NCBI RefSeq assembly: GCF_003428625.2
Contig: NZ_QVQT02000005.1
Coordinates: 1-64,000 of the forward strand
DNA: 64,000 nucleotides
Source: Paracidobacterium acidisoli
GTDB taxonomy: Bacteria; Acidobacteriota; Terriglobia; Terriglobales; Acidobacteriaceae
Direction: 5' to 3'
Below the pieces are notes generated by a model. The model was not told the DNA's origin, did not search any database, and worked only from the letters and a program-made list of their open reading frames with translations. Both the position numbers and the translations under genes were made by a program. Shown in pieces: positions 17,485-28,750 of this stretch; position 1 is the stretch's first letter; each line of letters starts with the position of its first letter.

Positions 17485-19074
17485 ATGACCGTCGTCGCCG
17501 GTGTCGATTTTGGAACCCTCAGTGTCCGCGTGACCCTGCTCGACAGCGAGCGCGGTCGCCTGGGAACCGCTTCGGCTGAATACCCGCTGAAGCGCCGCCG
17601 CGATGACCCCGACTTCGCCACCCAGTCTCACGCCGATCAGATGAGCGCTCTGGTCTCCGCCATGCGCGCCGTCCTCAGAGAGACCGGCTTCGACGGCAAT
17701 CAGCTCGCCGCCATCGCCCTCGACACCACCGGCTCCAGCGTGGTCCCCGTCGATGCCTCCCTCCAGCCCCTCGACGATTACTACCTCTGGTGCGATCATC
17801 GCGCCCACGCCGAGGCGAACGAGATCACCATCCTCGCCCACACCCTCGGTCTCGAGGCCATTGAGTGGTGCGGTGGCGTTTACTCTCACGAGTGGGGCTT
17901 CGCCAAGCTTCTGCACTGGCTGCGCCACAACCCCGAAAAGCGGGAGCGCTTTGCCAGCGCCTTCGAGCACTGCGACATGGTCGCGGCGACCCTCACCGGG
18001 GTAACCGATCCGCGTCTGGCCAAACGCAGTGTCTGCGCCATGGGCCATAAATGGATGTGGAATCCGAAATGGGGTGGTCTCCCCGCGGAGGAATTCCTCG
18101 TCCAGGTCGATCCGCTCTTCGCCGGTGTGCGCGAAAAGCTGCAGGGCGACTACCGGACCTCCGACCACATCGCCGGATACCTCTCTGAACAATGGGCGAA
18201 TGAAATGGGAATTCGCGCCGGCATCCCCATCCCTGTCGGAGCCTTCGACGCGCACTGGGACGCCATCGGCTCCGGCATCCGCGAAGGCGATGTCGTCAAT
18301 GTCGTCGGCACTTCAACCTGCATCATCGCCATGTCGCGGCAGGCGCAGCTGGTCCCCGGTGTCTGCGGCGTCGTCCCCGGCAGCGTGCATCCCGCCTGGA
18401 CCGGCATTGAAGCCGGATTATCCGCGACCGGCGATATCTTCGACGCCATCGCCCGCCGCGCCGGCAGCACCGTCGCCGCTCTCTCCGAAGGCCTGGAACG
18501 GTATCGCGCCGGACAGACCGGCCTGCTCCGCCTCAGCTGGGATAACGGCGACCGCACCGTCCTGGTCAATCCCGAGCTCGGCGGAGTCACCCTCGGCTGG
18601 AATCTCATCCACACCGCGCAGGACGAGCTCTTTGCCGCCATCGAAGGGACCGCCTTCCACACCCGCATCATCCTCGAGCGTATGGCAGAGCATGGAGTAC
18701 CCGTGGATCGCGTCATCAACGCCGGCGGAGTTCCCCAGCGAAATGCGATCCTCAATCAGGTCTACGCCAACGTGCTGAACAAGCCGGTGCTGGTGCCCGA
18801 TGGAGTGCCCACCAGCCTCGGCTCCGGCATCATGGCTCTGCTCGCCGCCAAAGCATTCCCTTCGATCGAGGAAGCCCAGCAGGCCATGTGCCTGCGTTAC
18901 AGGACCATTACGCCCGATCCGGCCGCGGCCGCCGTCTGCGATGAGCTCTTTGTCCATTACAGCAATCTCTATTTCTCGCTTGGCCGTCGCGCGGCCTCCC
19001 CCGCTGCGCTCGGCTCCGTATTGCCCGACCTGCGCCGTATTGCCGCAAATGTCCGGAAGAAATTTAACGCGTGA
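17485..19074 (+). CDS. araB: L-ribulokinase
   Basis: The 529-residue FGGY-family kinase phosphorylates L-ribulose. The N-terminal phosphate loop reads VAGVDFGTLSVRVTLLD. Other family blocks are ALDTTGSSVVPVD, YYLWCDHRAHAEANEI, KRSVCAMGHKWMWNP, the second lobe GTSTCIIAMS, and the ATP-site GGVPQRNAILNQVYANVLNKPV. Among FGGY enzymes these resemble AraB rather than xylulokinase. The open frame reaches back to 16852, but ATG 17485 follows a GAGGAAAGAGA ribosome site and begins exactly at the family's first strand. No araA or araD is adjacent. It is divergent from the ABC exporter with a 291-bp gap in which I see no clear operator. Confidence 0.9.
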   Translation: MTVVAGVDFGTLSVRVTLLDSERGRLGTASAEYPLKRRRDDPDFATQSHADQMSALVSAMRAVLRETGFDGNQLAAIALDTTGSSVVPVDASLQPLDDYYLWCDHRAHAEANEITILAHTLGLEAIEWCGGVYSHEWGFAKLLHWLRHNPEKRERFASAFEHCDMVAATLTGVTDPRLAKRSVCAMGHKWMWNPKWGGLPAEEFLVQVDPLFAGVREKLQGDYRTSDHIAGYLSEQWANEMGIRAGIPIPVGAFDAHWDAIGSGIREGDVVNVVGTSTCIIAMSRQAQLVPGVCGVVPGSVHPAWTGIEAGLSATGDIFDAIARRAGSTVAALSEGLERYRAGQTGLLRLSWDNGDRTVLVNPELGGVTLGWNLIHTAQDELFAAIEGTAFHTRIILERMAEHGVPVDRVINAGGVPQRNAILNQVYANVLNKPVLVPDGVPTSLGSGIMALLAAKAFPSIEEAQQAMCLRYRTITPDPAAAAVCDELFVHYSNLYFSLGRRAASPAALGSVLPDLRRIAANVRKKFNA

Positions 19075-19413
19075 AAATGGTCAGTTTCTGCATCGGCATT
19101 GCCGCGGCAATGTATCAGTTTTTCTGATACTTCCGGCCTGAAGCCGTTTTTGTTCATTTGCCGTTACAAATTGTTACAAAACACTGCCCCTTTCCGCCGT
19201 TCCGGCCGGCATTGCCGTGCAACAAAATCGGACCCTCGGGCGTCAACAAAAGTACACTCAGACCAGTGCGGCAATGCCCTGTCCGCTCGTAAAATAAAAC
19301 TGGCTCTGCATTGTTCCTGAGCCGTTCAACGGTTTTGCGCCTGGCGGGCTGGAATGCCGGGATGTACAACCCTCGAATTCCCGACTGCCTGCGCCAAGGA
19401 CCAACAGCATCAG
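19075..19413 (+). promoter_or_regulatory. Region upstream of the RND efflux operon, rich in palindromes
   Basis: There is no convincing gene in these 339 bases. At 19097-19112 there is a perfect 16-bp palindrome, CATTGCCGCGGCAATG. It runs directly into a 19-nt hairpin, GTATCAG-TTTTT-CTGATAC (19112-19130), which may terminate araB weakly. The core GGCATTGCC recurs at 19208-19216 and, inverted, GGCAATGCC at 19270-19278. TTACAAA is directly repeated (19164-19180). The repeated GGCATTGCC motif looks like a regulator's binding sites ahead of mdtA. No regulator gene is adjacent. Confidence 0.45.
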
Positions 19414-20682
19414 ATGCAAGAAGAAAAGAATCCGGAGCAAAAGCCTGCCTCGCACGTTCCGCTGGACCATCAGCTGCCCGCGCCCGGTGCCACCGCATCG
19501 CCACGTAAGCGCCACCGCTGGGTCTGGATTGTCATTCTGCTGCTGTGCGCGTTGTTTGCGTACGTCATCCTGCGCCATTCCGACCAGGGACAGGCCAAAG
19601 CGCCCGGATCAGGTCGGGGCGGCCGTCGTTTCGGCATGAGCGGCCCGGTGCCTGTCACCACCGCCACGGCAAAATCGGGAAGCATTGGTGTCTATCAGTC
19701 CGCAATCGGCACCGTGACGCCGGTCTTCACGGACTCGATCACCGCTCAGGTCACCGGTGTCATCACCGCCGTTCACTACCGTGAAGGCCAGAGAGTCCGC
19801 AAGGGCGATCCGCTGATCGATATCGACTCGCGGCAGTATGATGCCCAGCTCGAAGAGGCTCAGGGCGCGCTGCAGCGGGATCAGAACCTCCTCGCCGAGG
19901 CGGAGATGGATCTCGATCGTTACAAGACCGCCTGGGCGCATAACGCCATCCCGCGCCAGCAGTATGAGGACCAGGAGAAGCTCGTCCTCCAGACTCAGGG
20001 CACGGTAAAGAACGACGAGGGCACCGTTCACTACGATGAGGTGCAGGTCGGCTATTGCCACATCACCTCGCCCATCACCGGACGGGTCGGTCTTCGCCTC
20101 GTCGATCCGGGGAATCTGGTGACCGCCAACGGTGGTACGACGCTGGTCGTCGTGACCCAGGAGCAGCCCATCACCGTCGTCTTCACCCTCGCCGAAGACG
20201 GCCTGAATCAGGTGCTGGATCAGATGCACCACGGCAAGGCGCTCACCGTCGAGGCATGGGATCGCAGCCAGTCGAAGAAGATCGAGGATGGCCGTCTCAT
20301 CACCATCGACAATCAGATCGACACCACCACTGGAACGGTCCGCCTGCGCGCGCAGTTTGACAACCGGACAGGCGAGCTCTTCCCCAATCAGTTCGTCAAC
20401 ACCCGTCTGCTGGTGCAGACGCTTCAGAATCAGACGCTGATACCGTCCTCTGCCGTGCAGCACAATGGCGACGAGGCCTTTGTGTACCTCATCCAGAACG
20501 GCGCGGTAAAAATGCAGCCTGTAAAAACCGGTGTCACCGACGGCGGGAATAGTGTTGTGGAGGGCATCAAGCCTGGGGATGTGGTAGCGGACAGCAGCTT
20601 TGAAAAGCTGCAGAGCGGATCGAAGATCACGATCTCGAAGGTCGTCATTCCGTCCACGTCGCCTGAGAGCAACGCCCCGTGA
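19414..20682 (+). CDS. mdtA: RND efflux periplasmic adaptor (MdtA-like)
   Basis: ATG 19414 gives 422 residues (an in-frame ATG at 19354 is less likely, lacking a ribosome site). A single N-terminal anchor ([18 protein letters not shown]) follows a basic stretch, so the protein is tethered to the inner membrane. The lipoyl hairpin halves are [23 protein letters not shown] and the later [23 protein letters not shown]. Between them is the coiled-coil hairpin ([24 protein letters not shown]). The end region [14 protein letters not shown] is the usual membrane-proximal domain. GTG of mdtB overlaps its stop (GTGA), so the genes are coupled. It bridges the pump to the outer-membrane channel. Confidence 0.93.
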   Translation: MQEEKNPEQKPASHVPLDHQLPAPGATASPRKRHRWVWIVILLLCALFAYVILRHSDQGQAKAPGSGRGGRRFGMSGPVPVTTATAKSGSIGVYQSAIGTVTPVFTDSITAQVTGVITAVHYREGQRVRKGDPLIDIDSRQYDAQLEEAQGALQRDQNLLAEAEMDLDRYKTAWAHNAIPRQQYEDQEKLVLQTQGTVKNDEGTVHYDEVQVGYCHITSPITGRVGLRLVDPGNLVTANGGTTLVVVTQEQPITVVFTLAEDGLNQVLDQMHHGKALTVEAWDRSQSKKIEDGRLITIDNQIDTTTGTVRLRAQFDNRTGELFPNQFVNTRLLVQTLQNQTLIPSSAVQHNGDEAFVYLIQNGAVKMQPVKTGVTDGGNSVVEGIKPGDVVADSSFEKLQSGSKITISKVVIPSTSPESNAP

Positions 20683-23600
20683 GTCCGTCTCGCCCATTTA
20701 TTCTGCGGCCGGTCGCCACCTCGCTGCTGATGGCGGCGATTTTGCTGGCGGGTATTGTCGCCTTCACGCAGCTTCCGGTATCGGCGCTGCCTGAGGTGGA
20801 CTATCCCACCATCCAGGTGCTCACGTTTTATCCGGGAGCCAGCCCGGATGTCATGGCCAGCACGGTCACGGCTCCGCTCGAGCGCCAGTTCGGCGAAATG
20901 CAGGGCCTCAGCCAGATGACCTCGACCAGCTCAGGCGGCGTTTCGGTCATCGTCCTGCAGTTCAGCCTCACGCTCAATATTGATGTTGCGGAAGAAGAGG
21001 TGCAGGCGGCCATTAACGCCGGCTCCAGCTTCCTCCCCTCCGATCTGCCGACGCCGCCGATCTACAGCAAGAGCAATCCTGCCGACGCGCCGATTCTTAC
21101 CCTGGGCATTACCTCGAATACGATGGCGCTGCCCGAGGTGGAAGACCTCATCGACACCCGCCTAGCTCCGAAGATTTCGCAGCTGGCCGGAGTAGGCCTC
21201 GTCAGCATCAGCGGCGGCCAGAAGCCGGCCGTCCGCATCCAGGTCAACCCCGTGGCCATCTCCTCCTACGGCATCAATATGGAGGATGTCCGCACCGCCC
21301 TGACCTCGGCCAGCGTCAATGCCGCCAAGGGAAACTTCGACGGCCCGCGCCAGGACTATCAGATCGACGCGAACGATCAGATATCTGAGGCCGACGGATA
21401 CAAAAACGTCGTCATCGCCTATCGCAACGGCGCTCCCGTCTTCGTGAAAGACGTCGCCACCATCGTCAACAGTGTCGAGAACACAAAGCAGGCCGCCTGG
21501 ATGAACAAGACGCCTGCCATCATTCTCAACATCCAGCGCCAGCCCGGCGCCAATACCATCAGCGTCGTCAAAAGCATCCGGAACCTCATGCCTCAGCTTG
21601 AGGCCAACCTTCCGGCCGGCATCAAAATCACGACGCTCACCGACATGACCACCAGCATCCAGGCATCGGTCAACGACGTTGAGTTTGAGCTGATGCTCAC
21701 CATCGGCCTGGTGGTTCTGGTCATCTTCCTCTTTCTGCGCAGCGTTTACGCCACCATCATTCCCAGCATCGCCGTGCCGCTCTCGCTGGTCGGCACCTTC
21801 GGTGTGATGTACCTGCTCGGCTACAGCCTCGACAACCTCTCGCTCATGGCGCTCACCATCTCGACCGGCTTCGTCGTCGACGACGCCATCGTGATGATCG
21901 AGAACATCGCTCGCTATCTGGAGGAAGGCGATCCGCCGCTGCAGGCCGCTCTCAAAGGCGCCGAGCAGATCGGCTTCACCATTCTGTCGCTGACCATCTC
22001 GCTGATCGCCGTGCTGATCCCGCTGCTCTTCATGGGCGACGTGGTCGGCCGCCTCTTCCGCGAGTTTGCCGTCACGCTGGCCGTCACCATCATCATCTCC
22101 GCCGTCGTCTCGCTGACCCTGACGCCGATGATGTGCGCCCGCATCCTGCGCCACAATCCGGAAGAGCAGAACACGCGCTTCTATCGTGCCTCGGAGCACG
22201 TCTTCAACAGCATGATCGAGTTTTACGGACGCACGCTGAAGGTCGTGCTCCGCTTCCAGGGGCTGACGCTGATCATCGCGCTCGCCACTCTGGTTCTCAC
22301 CGTCATTCTCTACATCATCATCCCCAAAGGCTTCTTCCCGGTGCAGGACACCGGCGTGATCCAGGCCATCTCGCAGGCGCCGCAGTCCATCTCCTTCGAT
22401 GCGATGAAGCAGAAACAGCAGGAAGCGGCGAATATCATTCTTCAGGACCCGGCCGTTTTAAGCCTGTCCTCCTTCATCGGTGCCGACGGCACCAACACCA
22501 CGCTCAACAGCGGCCGCATGTCGATCAATCTCAAGCCGCTCGAGCAGCGCGATCTCAGCGCCTCCGACGTCATCCGCCGCCTGCAGCGATCGCTTGAAAA
22601 GGTGCAGGGAATCCACCTCTACATGCAGCCGGTGCAGAACATCACCGTCGATGACCGCGTAAGCCGCACGCAGTATCAGTTCACGCTCGAATCGCCCGAC
22701 AGCCAGGAGCTGAACGACTGGACCAACCGGTTTGTCGCCCGCCTGAAGAAGCTGCCGGATCTCGAAGACGTGGCCACCGATCAGCAGACCGGCGCCCGCG
22801 CGCTTTCGCTCATGATCGATCGCGTCACCGCGTCGCGTCTGGGGATCGCGCCTTCGACCATCGACAACACGCTGTACGATGCTTATGGCCAGCGGCAGAT
22901 CAACACGCTGTACACGCAGCTCAATCAATACCACGTAGTGCTCGAAGCGCAGCCGAAGTGGCAGCAGAATCCGGAAAACCTCGGAGACCTTTACCTGCGG
23001 GCCAATGCGTCGTCCGGAGCCAGCGGCGCCGGAGCGGTCAGCTCCTTCTCCACCTCTGCATCCGCATCGGCCGGCTCCAGTGCGACCACCACCTCGGTGC
23101 TTTACACGCCCTCCGGCGGCATTCTCGTCGCTCCGGCCAAAACCCTCACCGCCACCGGCAGCTCCAGCACCGCCCCAGGCTCTTCAGCGGGACAGGCCAT
23201 TCCGCTCAGTGCCTTTACGCACCTGTCCACCACCACCGAGTCGCTCTCGATCAATCACCAGGGCCAGTTCCCGTCAGTGACCGTTTCCTTCAATCTCGGT
23301 CCCCATGCGGCGCTCGGAACAGCCATCTCCGAGATCGAAAAAGTTGTAAAGCAGATGAACTTCCCGCCCAGCCTGCAGGCGGACTTCCAGGGAACCGCGG
23401 CTTCGTTCCGCAATTCGCTCTCGAATGAAGCGCTGCTGATCCTTGCCGCTCTGGTGACTGTTTACATCGTGCTGGGCGTGCTCTACGAGAGCTTCATTCA
23501 CCCCATCACCATTCTTTCCACGCTGCCTTCCGCCGGTGTGGGAGCGCTGCTCTCGCTCATGCTCTTCGGGCAGGATCTCAGCGTCGTCGCTATCATCGGC

Positions 23601-23984
23601 ATCATTCTTCTCATCGGTATTGTGAAGAAAAACGGCATCATGATCGTCGACTTCGCGCTTGAGGCGGAGCGCGAACGCGGTCTCAGTTCGACCGATGCCA
23701 TCTATGAAGCCAGCCTGCTGCGCTTCCGCCCCATCATGATGACCACCATGGCCGCGCTGCTCGGCGGAATTCCGCTGGCCTTCGGTACCGGACTCGGCTC
23801 CGAGCTGCGGCGCCCCCTCGGCATTTCCATGGTCGGCGGCCTGCTCCTCAGCCAGATCCTCACCTTGTACACCACGCCGGTCATCTATATCTTCTTTGAC
23901 CGGATCGCGCAGCGCTTCTCCCGTAAAGCGAAGAACGAAAGTCACGGCGGCAGCACGGCAATGCCCGCAACGGAGCAGCCGTGA
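20679..23984 (+). CDS. mdtB: RND efflux transporter subunit (MdtB-like)
   Basis: The 1101-residue inner-membrane proton-driven pump starts at GTG 20679, overlapping the mdtA stop by 4 bases. Its N terminus ([20 protein letters not shown]) is nearly the MdtB consensus. The proton-relay aspartates lie in helix 4 ([17 protein letters not shown]), and the hydrophobe/amphiphile family motifs ([33 protein letters not shown]) are present. Odd feature: an insert at roughly residues 770-840 in the second porter domain is almost entirely Ser, Ala, Gly and Thr (starting [20 protein letters not shown]), which makes the protein about 60 residues longer than relatives. MdtB and MdtC form a mixed trimer. 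Confidence 0.94.
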   Translation: MSPSRPFILRPVATSLLMAAILLAGIVAFTQLPVSALPEVDYPTIQVLTFYPGASPDVMASTVTAPLERQFGEMQGLSQMTSTSSGGVSVIVLQFSLTLNIDVAEEEVQAAINAGSSFLPSDLPTPPIYSKSNPADAPILTLGITSNTMALPEVEDLIDTRLAPKISQLAGVGLVSISGGQKPAVRIQVNPVAISSYGINMEDVRTALTSASVNAAKGNFDGPRQDYQIDANDQISEADGYKNVVIAYRNGAPVFVKDVATIVNSVENTKQAAWMNKTPAIILNIQRQPGANTISVVKSIRNLMPQLEANLPAGIKITTLTDMTTSIQASVNDVEFELMLTIGLVVLVIFLFLRSVYATIIPSIAVPLSLVGTFGVMYLLGYSLDNLSLMALTISTGFVVDDAIVMIENIARYLEEGDPPLQAALKGAEQIGFTILSLTISLIAVLIPLLFMGDVVGRLFREFAVTLAVTIIISAVVSLTLTPMMCARILRHNPEEQNTRFYRASEHVFNSMIEFYGRTLKVVLRFQGLTLIIALATLVLTVILYIIIPKGFFPVQDTGVIQAISQAPQSISFDAMKQKQQEAANIILQDPAVLSLSSFIGADGTNTTLNSGRMSINLKPLEQRDLSASDVIRRLQRSLEKVQGIHLYMQPVQNITVDDRVSRTQYQFTLESPDSQELNDWTNRFVARLKKLPDLEDVATDQQTGARALSLMIDRVTASRLGIAPSTIDNTLYDAYGQRQINTLYTQLNQYHVVLEAQPKWQQNPENLGDLYLRANASSGASGAGAVSSFSTSASASAGSSATTTSVLYTPSGGILVAPAKTLTATGSSSTAPGSSAGQAIPLSAFTHLSTTTESLSINHQGQFPSVTVSFNLGPHAALGTAISEIEKVVKQMNFPPSLQADFQGTAASFRNSLSNEALLILAALVTVYIVLGVLYESFIHPITILSTLPSAGVGALLSLMLFGQDLSVVAIIGIILLIGIVKKNGIMIVDFALEAERERGLSSTDAIYEASLLRFRPIMMTTMAALLGGIPLAFGTGLGSELRRPLGISMVGGLLLSQILTLYTTPVIYIFFDRIAQRFSRKAKNESHGGSTAMPATEQP

Positions 23985-26900
23985 ACCTCTCCGCCCCATT
24001 TATCCGCCGGCCGGTAGCCACCACGCTGCTCACCGTCGCGGTGGCCATTGCCGGCGCCATCGCCTTTGCGGTGCTCCCTGTATCGCCGCTGCCCCAGGTG
24101 GATTTCCCCACCATCAGCGTCAATGCGAGTCTGCCCGGCGCCAGCGCGCAGATCATGGCCTCCGCCGTTGCCACGCCGCTCGAGCGTCAGCTCGGCCATA
24201 TCGCCGGCATCACCGAGATGACCTCTTCGAGCTCGCTCGGCAATACCAACGTCACCATGCAGTTCGATCTCAGCCGCAACATCGACGGAGCGGCGCGCGA
24301 TGTGCAGGCGGCCATCAATGCGGCGCGTACCTATCTGCCCGCAAACCTGCCCTCCAATCCGAGCTATCGCAAGGTCAATCCCGCCGACTCGCCGATCATG
24401 ATCATCGGTCTCACGTCGAATAAATACGACGTCACCAAGGTCTATGACCTGGCCTCGACCATCCTCGAGCAGAAGCTTTCGCAGATCGACGGTGTCGGAC
24501 AGGTCTACGTCGGCGGCGGCGCCACTCCGGCCGTTCGCGTCGAAGCGAACCCCACCAAACTCGAAAGCTACGGCCTCACTCTCAGCAGCATCCGCTCCGC
24601 GCTCAGTCTGCAGAACTCCCACGAGCCGCGCGGCCAGATCTCAAACGGCGTGCTCACCGCCGATATCATCACCAACGATCAGATCTCGCACGCCGATGAC
24701 TACAAGCCTCTGATCGTCGGCACCCACAACGGAACCGCCATTCACCTCTCCGATGTGGCCGATGTCATCGACTCCACGCAGGACGTCCGCAACGCGGGCT
24801 ACATGGATGGCAGCCGGTCGGTTTTCGTGATCATCTTCCGCCAGCCCGGCGCCAATATCATCCAGACGATCGATCGGGTTCGCGGCCAGCTTCCGTTCCT
24901 GAATGCCGTCCTGCCGCAGGGCATCCAGTCCACCATCGTGCTCGATCGCACCACCACCATCCGCGCCTCCGTGCATGAGGTGGAGCGCACGCTGCTGGCA
25001 TCGATCGCCCTCGTCGTGATGGTCGTCTTTATCTTCCTGCGCAGCCCCCGCGCCACGCTCATTCCCGCCGTCGCCGTTCCTGTATCGCTGATCGGCACCT
25101 TCGCGGTGATGTATCTGCTCGGCTACAGCCTCGACAATCTCTCGCTCATGGCGCTCACCATCGCCACAGGATTCGTCGTCGACGACGCCATCGTGGTCAT
25201 GGAGAATATCTCGCGCCACGTCGAGGATGGCATGGAGCCCTTTGCCGCCGCCTTCAAAGGTGCGGAAGAGATCGGCTTTACCGTTTTCTCCATCAGCATG
25301 TCGCTGATCGCCGTCTTTATTCCGATCCTGATGATGGGCGGCATCGTCGGCCGCCTCTTCCGCGAGTTCGCGATGACGCTTTCCACCGCGATCCTCGTCT
25401 CCATGGTGGTGTCGCTCACCACCACGCCCACCATGTGCGCGCGGCTCTTCAAAACGCATGAGCGAGAGAAGAAGCACAATATTTTCTACCGCGCCAGCGA
25501 GAGTTTTTTTGACGGAATCCTCTGGGTTTACCGCCACTCTCTCCTGTGGGTCCTTGATAACCCGGTACTCACTCTCATCATTCTCGGCCTGACCATCGCG
25601 CTCAACGTCGTCGTCATTGTCCGGATTCCCAAAGGCTTCTTCCCGCAGCAGGATACCGGGGTGCTCGTCGGTGGCGTGCAGGGACCGCAGGATGCGTCCT
25701 TCCCCTTCATGAACTACTCCATCCTGCAGCTCGTCAAGATCATCAAAGCCGACCCCGCCGTCGAGCATGTCAATGCCTACACCGGTGGCCGCGGATCGAC
25801 GAACGGCGGTTTTATCTTCGTCGCGCTCAAGCCGCTCGGCAGCGGTAAAGGCGAGCGCAAGGCCAGCGCCGCGCAGATCATCAACCGGCTGCGTCCAAAG
25901 CTCAATCGTCTTCCGGTGGCCTCCGCCTTCCTGCAGGCCGCGCAGGATCTCCGCATCGGCGGCCGCTCCAGTAACGCGCTCTATCAGTACACCATTCAGT
26001 CCGACAACATTCCCGATCTCGCTCACTGGGGCCCCATCCTGATGGCGCACATGAGCAAGCTGCCCGGCCTGCAGGATGTCAATATGGATCAGCAGAACGG
26101 CGGCCTCGAAGAGCGGATGACCTATGACCGCATGGCTGCGGCGCGTCTGGGACAGACCGCGCAGTCGCTCGACACCGCTCTGTACAGCGCCTTCGGGCAG
26201 TCGGAAGTATCGGTCATCTACACGCCTCTCAATCAGTACTACGTCGTGCTTGAGGTGGCCCCGAAATACTGGCAGTCTCCCGAAGGCCTGAAGAACATCT
26301 ATCTCAGCACCGGGTCCAACTCCGGCCGGGCCGGCAGCAGCGCCATGGCTCCGCTCTCTGCCATGACCACGTCGCAGGTCGGAACCACGCCGCTCGAAGT
26401 GAACCATACCGGACTCTTCCCCTCCGTCACGGTCTCCTTCAACCTGGCGAACAATGTCTCTCTCAGCGACGCCACTCTGCTCATCGAAAAGATGCAGCAG
26501 GATCTCGGAACGCCATCCACGATCCACGGCTTCTTCGCCGGCACGCTGCAGGCCTATCAGCAATCCCTCGCCAGTGAGCCCATTCTTGTCACCACCGCGC
26601 TGCTGGCCGTCTACATCGTTCTCGGCGTTTTGTATGAGAGCCTGATCCACCCGCTCACCATCATCTCCACGCTTCCCTCCGCCAGCGTCGGAGCCATGCT
26701 GGCTCTCATGTTCTTCCACATCGATCTCAACGTCATCTCGATCATCGGAATCGTCCTGCTCATAGGCATCGTGAAGAAGAATGCCATCATGATGATCGAT
26801 TTTGCGCTGGCCGCCGAGCGGCAGCAGGGCCTCAGCACATCCGACGCAATCTTCCAGGCCTGCATGCTGCGCTTCCGCCCCATTCTCATGACCACCATGG

Positions 26901-27121
26901 CCGCGATCTTCGGAGCTCTTCCGCTCGCCTTTGGTACCGGTACAGGGTCCGAGCTGCGCCGCCCCCTCGGCATCACCATTGTGGGCGGATTACTTCTCAG
27001 CCAGTTGCTTACGCTCTACACCACGCCTGTGGTCTATCTCACGCTCGACCGCCTCCGCCTGCGCATGCGCGGCAGAAGCCATGACACCTGGCCTGCCGAA
27101 GCCGAGGAGGCCACATCGTAA
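23981..27121 (+). CDS. mdtC: RND efflux transporter subunit (MdtC-like)
   Basis: The 1046-residue RND pump starts at GTG 23981, overlapping the mdtB stop as GTGA. Its N terminus ([20 protein letters not shown]) matches MdtC. Helix-4 aspartates ([17 protein letters not shown]) and the second RND repeat ([20 protein letters not shown]) are intact. It is about 60 residues shorter than the neighbouring MdtB-like protein because it has only a brief Ser/Gly loop ([14 protein letters not shown]) where MdtB carries a long insert. It would assemble with MdtB, the MdtA adaptor and the following outer-membrane factor. Substrates of MdtABC relatives include bile salts and antibiotics; here they are unknown. 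Confidence 0.94.
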   Translation: MNLSAPFIRRPVATTLLTVAVAIAGAIAFAVLPVSPLPQVDFPTISVNASLPGASAQIMASAVATPLERQLGHIAGITEMTSSSSLGNTNVTMQFDLSRNIDGAARDVQAAINAARTYLPANLPSNPSYRKVNPADSPIMIIGLTSNKYDVTKVYDLASTILEQKLSQIDGVGQVYVGGGATPAVRVEANPTKLESYGLTLSSIRSALSLQNSHEPRGQISNGVLTADIITNDQISHADDYKPLIVGTHNGTAIHLSDVADVIDSTQDVRNAGYMDGSRSVFVIIFRQPGANIIQTIDRVRGQLPFLNAVLPQGIQSTIVLDRTTTIRASVHEVERTLLASIALVVMVVFIFLRSPRATLIPAVAVPVSLIGTFAVMYLLGYSLDNLSLMALTIATGFVVDDAIVVMENISRHVEDGMEPFAAAFKGAEEIGFTVFSISMSLIAVFIPILMMGGIVGRLFREFAMTLSTAILVSMVVSLTTTPTMCARLFKTHEREKKHNIFYRASESFFDGILWVYRHSLLWVLDNPVLTLIILGLTIALNVVVIVRIPKGFFPQQDTGVLVGGVQGPQDASFPFMNYSILQLVKIIKADPAVEHVNAYTGGRGSTNGGFIFVALKPLGSGKGERKASAAQIINRLRPKLNRLPVASAFLQAAQDLRIGGRSSNALYQYTIQSDNIPDLAHWGPILMAHMSKLPGLQDVNMDQQNGGLEERMTYDRMAAARLGQTAQSLDTALYSAFGQSEVSVIYTPLNQYYVVLEVAPKYWQSPEGLKNIYLSTGSNSGRAGSSAMAPLSAMTTSQVGTTPLEVNHTGLFPSVTVSFNLANNVSLSDATLLIEKMQQDLGTPSTIHGFFAGTLQAYQQSLASEPILVTTALLAVYIVLGVLYESLIHPLTIISTLPSASVGAMLALMFFHIDLNVISIIGIVLLIGIVKKNAIMMIDFALAAERQQGLSTSDAIFQACMLRFRPILMTTMAAIFGALPLAFGTGTGSELRRPLGITIVGGLLLSQLLTLYTTPVVYLTLDRLRLRMRGRSHDTWPAEAEEATS

Positions 27122-27137
27122 AACGGAAAGAATACGT

Positions 27138-28670
27138 ATGACGATCTCCATGTTCAACACCGTAACCCGAACCGCCGCGCTCGCAGCGTGCTCTGCCGCC
27201 CTGCTCGCGGCCGTCGCCGGCTGCCGCGTGGGACCGAAATACACTGCGCCCGCGCCGCCTCCTGTAACTGCCGCAAGCTATAAGGAGCTGCCCGTCAAAT
27301 TTCAGGACACCGGCGACTGGAAGGTAGCCAGCCCGCAGGATGCCATGCTCCGTGGCAAATGGTGGGAGATCTACAACGAGCCCGAGCTGAACACGCTCGA
27401 AGAGCAGCTTCAGATCGACAACCAGAATATTAAGGTCTACTTCCAGAACTTCATGCAGGCCCGGGCGCTCATTGCCGAGGCGCGTTCTCAGTACTGGCCC
27501 ACCGTGACCACCAGTCCGGGATGGAACCGTTCGAGATCGTCCAGCAACCTGACAAACTCCTCCCAGGCCAACATAGGCCGCCAAAGCAATCTGCTCACCT
27601 TTCCCATAGATGTCTCCTGGGAGCCCGATCTCTGGGGCAAGATTCGCAATGAAGTCCGCGAAGCGCAGTACGGCGCTCAGGTCAGCGCTGCAGATCTTGA
27701 AAACGAGAAGCTCACCGAAGAAGCAAGCCTCGCCCAGTACTTCTTCGAGATACGCGGACAGGACGCTCTGCAGAAGATCCTCGACGACACCGTCGCTGCC
27801 GATCAGAAGGCTCTCGATCTGACCAAATCGCTCTACGACACGGGCGTCGATAACTACATCTCGGTCGTGGAAGCCCAGGCCACCCTCGACAGTGCTCGCG
27901 CGCAGGCCACCAACCTTGGCATTGCAAGAGCGCAGTACGAACATGCGATCGCTGTGCTGCTCGGCAAAGTTGCCTCGGACTTCTCCATCCCCGTCCGCCC
28001 CATGATGTACGTTCCCCCTCCGATTCCAACCGGCATGCCATCGCAGCTGCTCCAGCGCCGTCCGGACATCGCCGCCGCGGAAAGAACCCTCGCGGAAGAG
28101 AACGCCACCATCGGAATCGGCTATGGAGCCTTCTTCCCGTCCCTCACGCTGTCGGCGACCGGCGGATTCGAGGCCTCTACGTTTACACACTGGTTCGACT
28201 GGCCCAGCCGCTTCTGGTCCATCGGCCCGTCCGTCTCCGAAACGCTCTTCAACGGCTGGCTGTACCGCGCACAGCTGCACCAGTACGTCGCCATCTATAA
28301 CGCTGACGTAGCTACCTATCGTCAGACCGTGCTCACCGCCTTCCAGCAGGTCGAAGACTCTCTGTCATCGGTTCGCATCTACTCGCAGCAGATCCAGCAG
28401 CAGCAGCAGGCGGTAAGCTCTGCGCAGCAGTTCCTCAATCTGGAGACGAGCCGCTATCAGACCGGCGTCGACCCGTACATCGACGTGCTCACCGCGCAAA
28501 ACACATATTTGTCCGATCAGCAGAGCCTGGCGCTGATTCAGGTGCAGCGCATGGTCGGTTCCGTTCAGCTCGTTCAGGCGCTGGGTGGAGGATGGGACAG
28601 CTCGCAGCTGCCCACTCCGTCTCAGGTCTCACAGAAGACCAAAGCAGCCGACTACCAGATACAGCACTAA
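27138..28670 (+). CDS. Outer-membrane efflux lipoprotein (NodT/OprM family)
   Basis: From ATG 27138 the protein has 510 residues. A signal peptide ends in the lipobox L-A-A-V-A-G-C, giving an N-terminal lipidated cysteine near residue 28, followed by the family start RVGPKYTAPAPP. Two TolC-like repeats follow (WWEIYNEPELNTLEEQL; MPSQLLQRRPDIAAAERTLAEENATIGIGYGAFFPSLTLS), rich in long amphipathic helices. It starts 16 nt after mdtC and is the last gene of the mdtA-B-C operon, completing a tripartite pump across the envelope. A strong terminator lies just beyond its stop. Confidence 0.93.
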   Translation: MTISMFNTVTRTAALAACSAALLAAVAGCRVGPKYTAPAPPPVTAASYKELPVKFQDTGDWKVASPQDAMLRGKWWEIYNEPELNTLEEQLQIDNQNIKVYFQNFMQARALIAEARSQYWPTVTTSPGWNRSRSSSNLTNSSQANIGRQSNLLTFPIDVSWEPDLWGKIRNEVREAQYGAQVSAADLENEKLTEEASLAQYFFEIRGQDALQKILDDTVAADQKALDLTKSLYDTGVDNYISVVEAQATLDSARAQATNLGIARAQYEHAIAVLLGKVASDFSIPVRPMMYVPPPIPTGMPSQLLQRRPDIAAAERTLAEENATIGIGYGAFFPSLTLSATGGFEASTFTHWFDWPSRFWSIGPSVSETLFNGWLYRAQLHQYVAIYNADVATYRQTVLTAFQQVEDSLSSVRIYSQQIQQQQQAVSSAQQFLNLETSRYQTGVDPYIDVLTAQNTYLSDQQSLALIQVQRMVGSVQLVQALGGGWDSSQLPTPSQVSQKTKAADYQIQH

Positions 28671-28690
28671 AAAATCAGCGCAGCACTCAG

Positions 28691-28734
28691 ACAGGCTTCT
28701 GCAGAAAGATTCCCCTGCAGGAGCCTGTTCTTTT
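28691..28734 (+). terminator. Intrinsic terminator of the efflux operon
   Basis: The arms ACAGGCT-T-CTGCAG (28691-28704) and CTGCAG-G-AGCCTGT (28715-28728) form a 13-bp stem with one bulge pair, followed by TCTTTT. It lies 20 bases after the outer-membrane-factor stop and separates this operon from the converging biosynthetic cluster that ends at 28751. Confidence 0.8.
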
Positions 28735-28750
28735 ATTGCGTGACACAGTC

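Noticed and set aside
17485-19074. Xylulokinase
   Set aside because: FGGY blocks and the HKWMWNP and VDFGTLSVR segments fit ribulokinase better; no xylose genes are nearby.
24641-26719. 692-residue minus-strand open frame
   Set aside because: Antisense to mdtC; Asp/Glu/His/Arg-rich without domains, while mdtC is unmistakable.
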